From NCBI GenBank assembly GCA_028150825.1, contig JAOGIM010000001.1:202828-266827 (forward strand): a stretch of DNA of 64,000 nt, given 5' to 3'. Under the pieces are notes generated by a model, which saw only the letters and a list, made by a program, of their open reading frames with translations, was not told the origin of the DNA and did not search any database. This stretch comes from Paracoccaceae bacterium (lineage in GTDB: Bacteria > Pseudomonadota > Alphaproteobacteria > Rhodobacterales > Rhodobacteraceae). Positions 60,403 through 64,000 of the stretch are shown piece by piece (position 1 is the first letter of the stretch; every line of letters starts with the position of its first letter). Both the position numbers and the translations under genes were made by a program.

Positions 60403-62556
60403 ATGGCACTTACAGTTGCTACTAATTCAGGCGCTTTAATGGCACAAGCCGCAGCGTCAAGCGTTAATAAATCAATGGAAAACTCAATGGAGCGTCTTGC
60501 AACTGGCAAGAGAATAAATTCGGCCTCAGACGACGCAGCAGGGGTTGCTATTGCCTCTCGCCTAACGTCCGAGATTAAAGGTACTAACATGGCTATTCGC
60601 AATGCGATGGACGGCCAGGCGATGATTGACACCGCGGAAGGTGCTCACGTTGAAGTTGAAAATATTTTGCAACGGATGCGCGAACTCGCAGTGCAGTCTG
60701 CTAATGCCAGTAACAATAGTGAGGATCGTGTTAACCTTCAGTTAGAGGTCGACCAGTTAATGACAGAGATTGACCGTATCTCCAAGACAACTACTTGGGC
60801 TGGCCAAGGGCTTCTAAATGGATCGAGCGGTTCAGATGGAGCAACTTCATCTTCATTTACTGACAAAGCCAATTTTACTTTTCAAGTGGGCTCAGGCGAC
60901 AATGCGGCGGATAGCATAACGACATCAATCGGTTCCATTTCATCTGCCGCTATCGGGATTGGTGGTTCTTCAACGTCAGGTGGAGCTGCTAGTGATGCTG
61001 GTCCTTCAAGAATTTCTGCCTCTGCAGATGGTACAATTACCGCGGAAGGCGCTCCTAAGAACGGCGACATATTCGTAGCTGTTATCGACGATGTTGAAGT
61101 GAAAATTACCTACAGCATTACCGATACATATTCCAATGACTTAGCCGGTATTGGAGCCCAACTGAAGGATAAAATTGATTCTCTTGTAACAGCTGGAACA
61201 ATTAAGTCTCCTATGTCGGTTACGGATAACAAAGACGGTTCGGTAAAAGTAACAACTGGTTCGACTACACCAACACTAGATACAATAACCGAAGATGCCG
61301 CTAGTGGTACCGCAACCCTTGCGAACAACTCCGTCACCTTCGCCGGTACATGGGTCGCTGGAAAGACCACGGCTGTAAATGTTAATGGTATTACAGTAAC
61401 GGCAACTGCTACAGCAAACGACGGCTTTTCTCTTAGTAAGCTTGGTCAAGCTGCGAATATGAAGTCCGCTATCGAGAACAAGGCTGGTCTTGAACACGTG
61501 TCGGTTACTGATAATGGTGATGGTAGTATCACTATAACTCAGGGTTTGGTACCAACTATTGAAGGGACAGAGGTAGAACTGAAAAATGCTGCTGAGTCGA
61601 CTTTAGCCTATGATGACACTAACAAATTGACAGTTGGCGGATCTTTCGTCGATGGTAAAAACTACAGCTTCTCACTTATGGGAACGGATATTTCAGTAAC
61701 TGCTAGCTCAACTGACGGTTTTTCTAACGACAAGGCGGGTGTTGCCAGCCAGATTGCTCAAGCGATTAATGATGCTGGCATTCACGGTATTTCTGCTTCA
61801 AAAACTGCTAATGAGAATGCAGTCACCATTGTTGGAAAAGTAACTGCTGGAAACGCTGTTGTTAACAATGGTAGTGACTTCATCATCACATCAGTTGGAA
61901 GCCAAGCAAGCGCTACTATTAATATTAGCTCAAATGCAGCTACAGTTGCTGCTGCCGCTTATGCAAATGGGGACTCTTATACATTTGAAGTTGCTGATGA
62001 AGAGTTCACACTCGTAATTGGTGCAGATGGTTTCTCTAATACAATAGATGGGGTCACCACACAAATGATGGACCTTATCAAGGGTCGCGGTCTTGACGGA
62101 ATTACAGTTGCCGCTAATAAAGCCACTTCAGCAGGTGTAACAATAACTAACGTCCTTACAGGGGCAACAGCTGGCTCATCAAACTCAACTGTGGTTACTA
62201 ACGTTGTAGTAATGGATGGCGTCAAAGATGTTGCAGGAACAAACCAAACGAAAATTGATATATCAAGCAATACAGGCGCTATCGATGCCCTAAAACGTCT
62301 TGATGCTGCTCTATCCACCCTTTCATCGCAGCGTGCAGAATTAGGTGCAACAAGTAACCGCCTAGACAGTACAATATCAAATTTGACAAACATCTCGTCA
62401 AACCTGACTGCTGGAAGGGGTCGAATTGAAGATGCCGACTTTGCAGCAGAAACAACAAATCTTGCTAAGACGCAAATTTTACAGCAGGCCTCTACCGCGA
62501 TGCTCGCACAGGCTAATGCATCAAAGCAAGGAGTACTGAGCTTACTTCAAGGCTAA
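60403..62556 (+). CDS. fliC: Large flagellin with four internal repeats
   Basis: A 717-residue flagellin (usual 270-500). N-terminal D0/D1 (residues 1-140) has SMENSMERLATGKRINSASD + DAAGVAIASRLTSEIKGTNM and C-terminal D1/D0 (616-717) ends TTNLAKTQILQQASTAMLAQ + ANASKQGVLSLLQG, both of the sigma-28-dependent type. Residues about 218-585 (nt 61054-62157) hold four related units of about 100 residues (KNGDIF.., VAGKTT.., VDGKNY.., ANGDSY..), each with TDGFSN-like and a final VTIT strand. ATG 60403 chosen for AGGAG at 60391 and the standard MALTVATN start; the frame runs upstream to 60340. Confidence 0.95.
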   Translation: MALTVATNSGALMAQAAASSVNKSMENSMERLATGKRINSASDDAAGVAIASRLTSEIKGTNMAIRNAMDGQAMIDTAEGAHVEVENILQRMRELAVQSANASNNSEDRVNLQLEVDQLMTEIDRISKTTTWAGQGLLNGSSGSDGATSSSFTDKANFTFQVGSGDNAADSITTSIGSISSAAIGIGGSSTSGGAASDAGPSRISASADGTITAEGAPKNGDIFVAVIDDVEVKITYSITDTYSNDLAGIGAQLKDKIDSLVTAGTIKSPMSVTDNKDGSVKVTTGSTTPTLDTITEDAASGTATLANNSVTFAGTWVAGKTTAVNVNGITVTATATANDGFSLSKLGQAANMKSAIENKAGLEHVSVTDNGDGSITITQGLVPTIEGTEVELKNAAESTLAYDDTNKLTVGGSFVDGKNYSFSLMGTDISVTASSTDGFSNDKAGVASQIAQAINDAGIHGISASKTANENAVTIVGKVTAGNAVVNNGSDFIITSVGSQASATINISSNAATVAAAAYANGDSYTFEVADEEFTLVIGADGFSNTIDGVTTQMMDLIKGRGLDGITVAANKATSAGVTITNVLTGATAGSSNSTVVTNVVVMDGVKDVAGTNQTKIDISSNTGAIDALKRLDAALSTLSSQRAELGATSNRLDSTISNLTNISSNLTAGRGRIEDADFAAETTNLAKTQILQQASTAMLAQANASKQGVLSLLQG

Positions 62557-62578
62557 TAATGCCAACATAAACAATCTA

Positions 62579-62609
62579 GAAGGGTCCAAGGAATTCTTGG
62601 GCCCTTTTT
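62579..62609 (+). terminator. Intrinsic terminator of flagellin
   Basis: AAGGGTCCAAG pairs with CTTGGGCCCTT over 11 bp (one G-T pair) across GAATT, with a following T run, 20-50 bp after the flagellin stop. Confidence 0.9.
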
Positions 62610-62817
62610 CTTAGTTTTAATTAATTCAAGCAAGTCCATTATTGGAATATGAACTATAAGATAAGCCAATTACAATATAGAGTTGTTCGGATTACACATG
62701 GTTTTTAATAGGTATAACCAAGATCGTTTAATCTTCTATCAGAGGATAAACTGCCAAAAAGGTCCAAGAATACCTACAGTATTTAAACAAATGCATCTTA
62801 AAACTTTGCCATCCTTA

Positions 62818-64000
62818 TCACACTCTGGCTATCTTTAGTGGCTTTATCATATTAGGGTATGTACCAAATTTATTCAGAGTCTTCCATCGCTCAAGCAAAC
62901 CAGATCTTAGGTATAGAAAAGGGCCTGACTGCATGAACTCTGCTGGATCAGCTTGTGTTCGATCCACGATGACTTTTTCAAAGTCAAACATCTTATCAAA
63001 CATCGGTTTTATGGCATCAAGATCAATTTTAAATTGCTCTAAATCCTCATCTAAATAGCCAAATCGTACACTAAACGGATAAAATAGGGTTCGAAGAATA
63101 AATTGGTCATTCTTACTAAAGATTGAACCGACTTTACGTTTGATGGATGTTTCTCCAAACGGATCCTTGCCGTCTTTTTCAAAGTCAGGACTAGATGGAT
63201 CACCCCACCATCGTTTGCCTTGTACAGTCATTTCGTAAAGGCTTTCTTGCTCAGAAATCCCCATCCAGCCACATAACGCTGGAATAGTTTCTCTGGGACG
63301 CTCCTTTAAATCCTCAAGACGTACTCCAATGGAATTATATTTTTCATGGACTATGCTATCTATCTCAAAAAGCATCGTCACAATTCTAGATGCTATATCA
63401 AAATAGTCATTATTAAGGAAATTGATTGTCACCCAAGATTCGCAGCTCTGAATTGGTTCGCGTACCATCAAAACCCAATTGCAATTTGGTACTAATCTCA
63501 AAAAATTAAGCTGCGCATAAGTATCTGGATTATGGATATGATAGAATATTAAGCTTTTTTCATTATAATCATTTATAGATCTGTCATAAGCTGCCTGTAT
63601 AAGCTGAAAGAAAACAAATGCATCAATCTCCTCAAAACAATCCATAAGATTACCTAACACTTGACGAAAGAGCGCTTTATCTACGCACAAGACCTCATCT
63701 TTTTGTAACCCAACATTCGCCATACCTTCCTGCACACCTATATTGGAAATAAATTTGCCACTTTTGGATGCGACTGGAACCGAAGAGGATGCATCAAATA
63801 GAACTTCATATGTCGCAATAAAGCGATCTATAATCTCATCCCACCCACCTGTAGTGATCCTTTCCCAATTAGCCTGATCAAAGAATTCACTGAAATAAAT
63901 GCTGGGTAAAGTGGACACTTCAGTATGACCGTCAATAAGACTGTGAAGAAGACCTGTTCCACTTCGCCCCCATTGAAATAACGAGATAACTTTTTCGGGA
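62818..64000 (-). CDS. PAPS-dependent sulfotransferase-like protein (5' end outside window)
   Basis: The minus-strand frame is open from the window edge to 62818. Upstream of the GTG at 63918 it reads KVISLFQWGRSGTGLLHSLI, a 5'-phosphosulfate-binding (P-loop-like) motif, so the true gene begins beyond 64000. Inside are WVLMVREPIQSCESWVTINF (3'-phosphate-binding RxPxxxxxS-like) and GVRLEDLKERPRETIPALCG, both typical of sulfotransferase-fold enzymes. At least 394 residues. Acceptor unknown. It sits just after flagellin, so modification of a filament glycan is a possible role. Confidence 0.75.
   Translation of the reverse strand, partial: PEKVISLFQWGRSGTGLLHSLIDGHTEVSTLPSIYFSEFFDQANWERITTGGWDEIIDRFIATYEVLFDASSSVPVASKSGKFISNIGVQEGMANVGLQKDEVLCVDKALFRQVLGNLMDCFEEIDAFVFFQLIQAAYDRSINDYNEKSLIFYHIHNPDTYAQLNFLRLVPNCNWVLMVREPIQSCESWVTINFLNNDYFDIASRIVTMLFEIDSIVHEKYNSIGVRLEDLKERPRETIPALCGWMGISEQESLYEMTVQGKRWWGDPSSPDFEKDGKDPFGETSIKRKVGSIFSKNDQFILRTLFYPFSVRFGYLDEDLEQFKIDLDAIKPMFDKMFDFEKVIVDRTQADPAEFMQSGPFLYLRSGLLERWKTLNKFGTYPNMIKPLKIARV

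Noticed and set aside
61054..62157. Repeats that could suggest a repeat array such as CRISPR
   Set aside because: They are diverged protein-coding repeats of about 300 bp inside flagellin; no short identical repeats with spacers occur in the window.

Overview
The window looks like chromosome of a low-GC marine alphaproteobacterium of the Rhodobacterales (Roseobacter-like). This is inferred from gene content: one LolC/E-type permease with LolD, the protein-repair methyltransferase - TolC - PopZ-like order, a DUF6280-type small protein, DUF1737 and DUF1636 proteins, an Ldh-family dehydrogenase and a BciA-type 8-vinyl reductase, which hints at aerobic anoxygenic phototrophy. No taxonomic marker gene is present.

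Region 1 (1-9300) is a worn accessory area. It holds the edge of an alpha/beta hydrolase, a frameshifted hotdog thioesterase, a divergent CueR-type regulator and DUF4396 membrane protein around a CueR-like operator, a tRNA-Tyr(GTA), remnants of a serine recombinase and a WD40 protein, a DUF1636 + FecBCD/BtuCDF-type ABC importer operon, a sulfite-oxidase-family molybdoenzyme and about 1.3 kb with no gene.

Region 2 (9.1-24.6 kb) is housekeeping: an Ldh-family dehydrogenase, a phosphatase, two PLP aminotransferases, LolC/E-LolD, a glycosyltransferase, YgfZ, EF-P, the methyltransferase/TolC/PopZ-like operon, a histone-deacetylase-family amidohydrolase, and a PNPOx-like protein with BciA.

Region 3 (24.7-64 kb) is a large flagellar island, interrupted only by a ClC channel gene and a few unknowns. 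It contains fliA, a FlgE/F-like rod or hook paralogue, an SltF-like lytic transglycosylase, flgL-K-J-I-H-G, flgF-E-D-C-B, fliD, fliS plus a FliT-like gene, flhF, flhA, flgP, flgT, a LysM protein, flgA, flgM, a FlgN-like gene, a DUF2802-like gene, a MotX-like Sel1 protein and flagellin. A sulfotransferase gene runs off the right edge. Genes for the MS ring, C ring, most of the export apparatus and the stator are not here.

The island reads as a self-contained regulatory cascade. Four to five sigma-54 (-24/-12) sites lie before flgB, flgG, flhA, flgP and probably the slt...fliA operon. Sigma-28 (FliA) sites lie before flagellin, fliD and probably fliS. FlgM is the anti-sigma factor. This is the sigma-54/FliA logic of polar gammaproteobacterial flagella and of the Rhodobacter sphaeroides fla1 system, not the CtrA logic usual in alphaproteobacteria. 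The external axial proteins are very large: hook FlgE 1446 aa, FlgK 1655 aa, flagellin 717 aa. FlgE and FlgK share a homologous internal module that resembles phage tail repeats, and flagellin carries four tandem repeats of about 100 aa.
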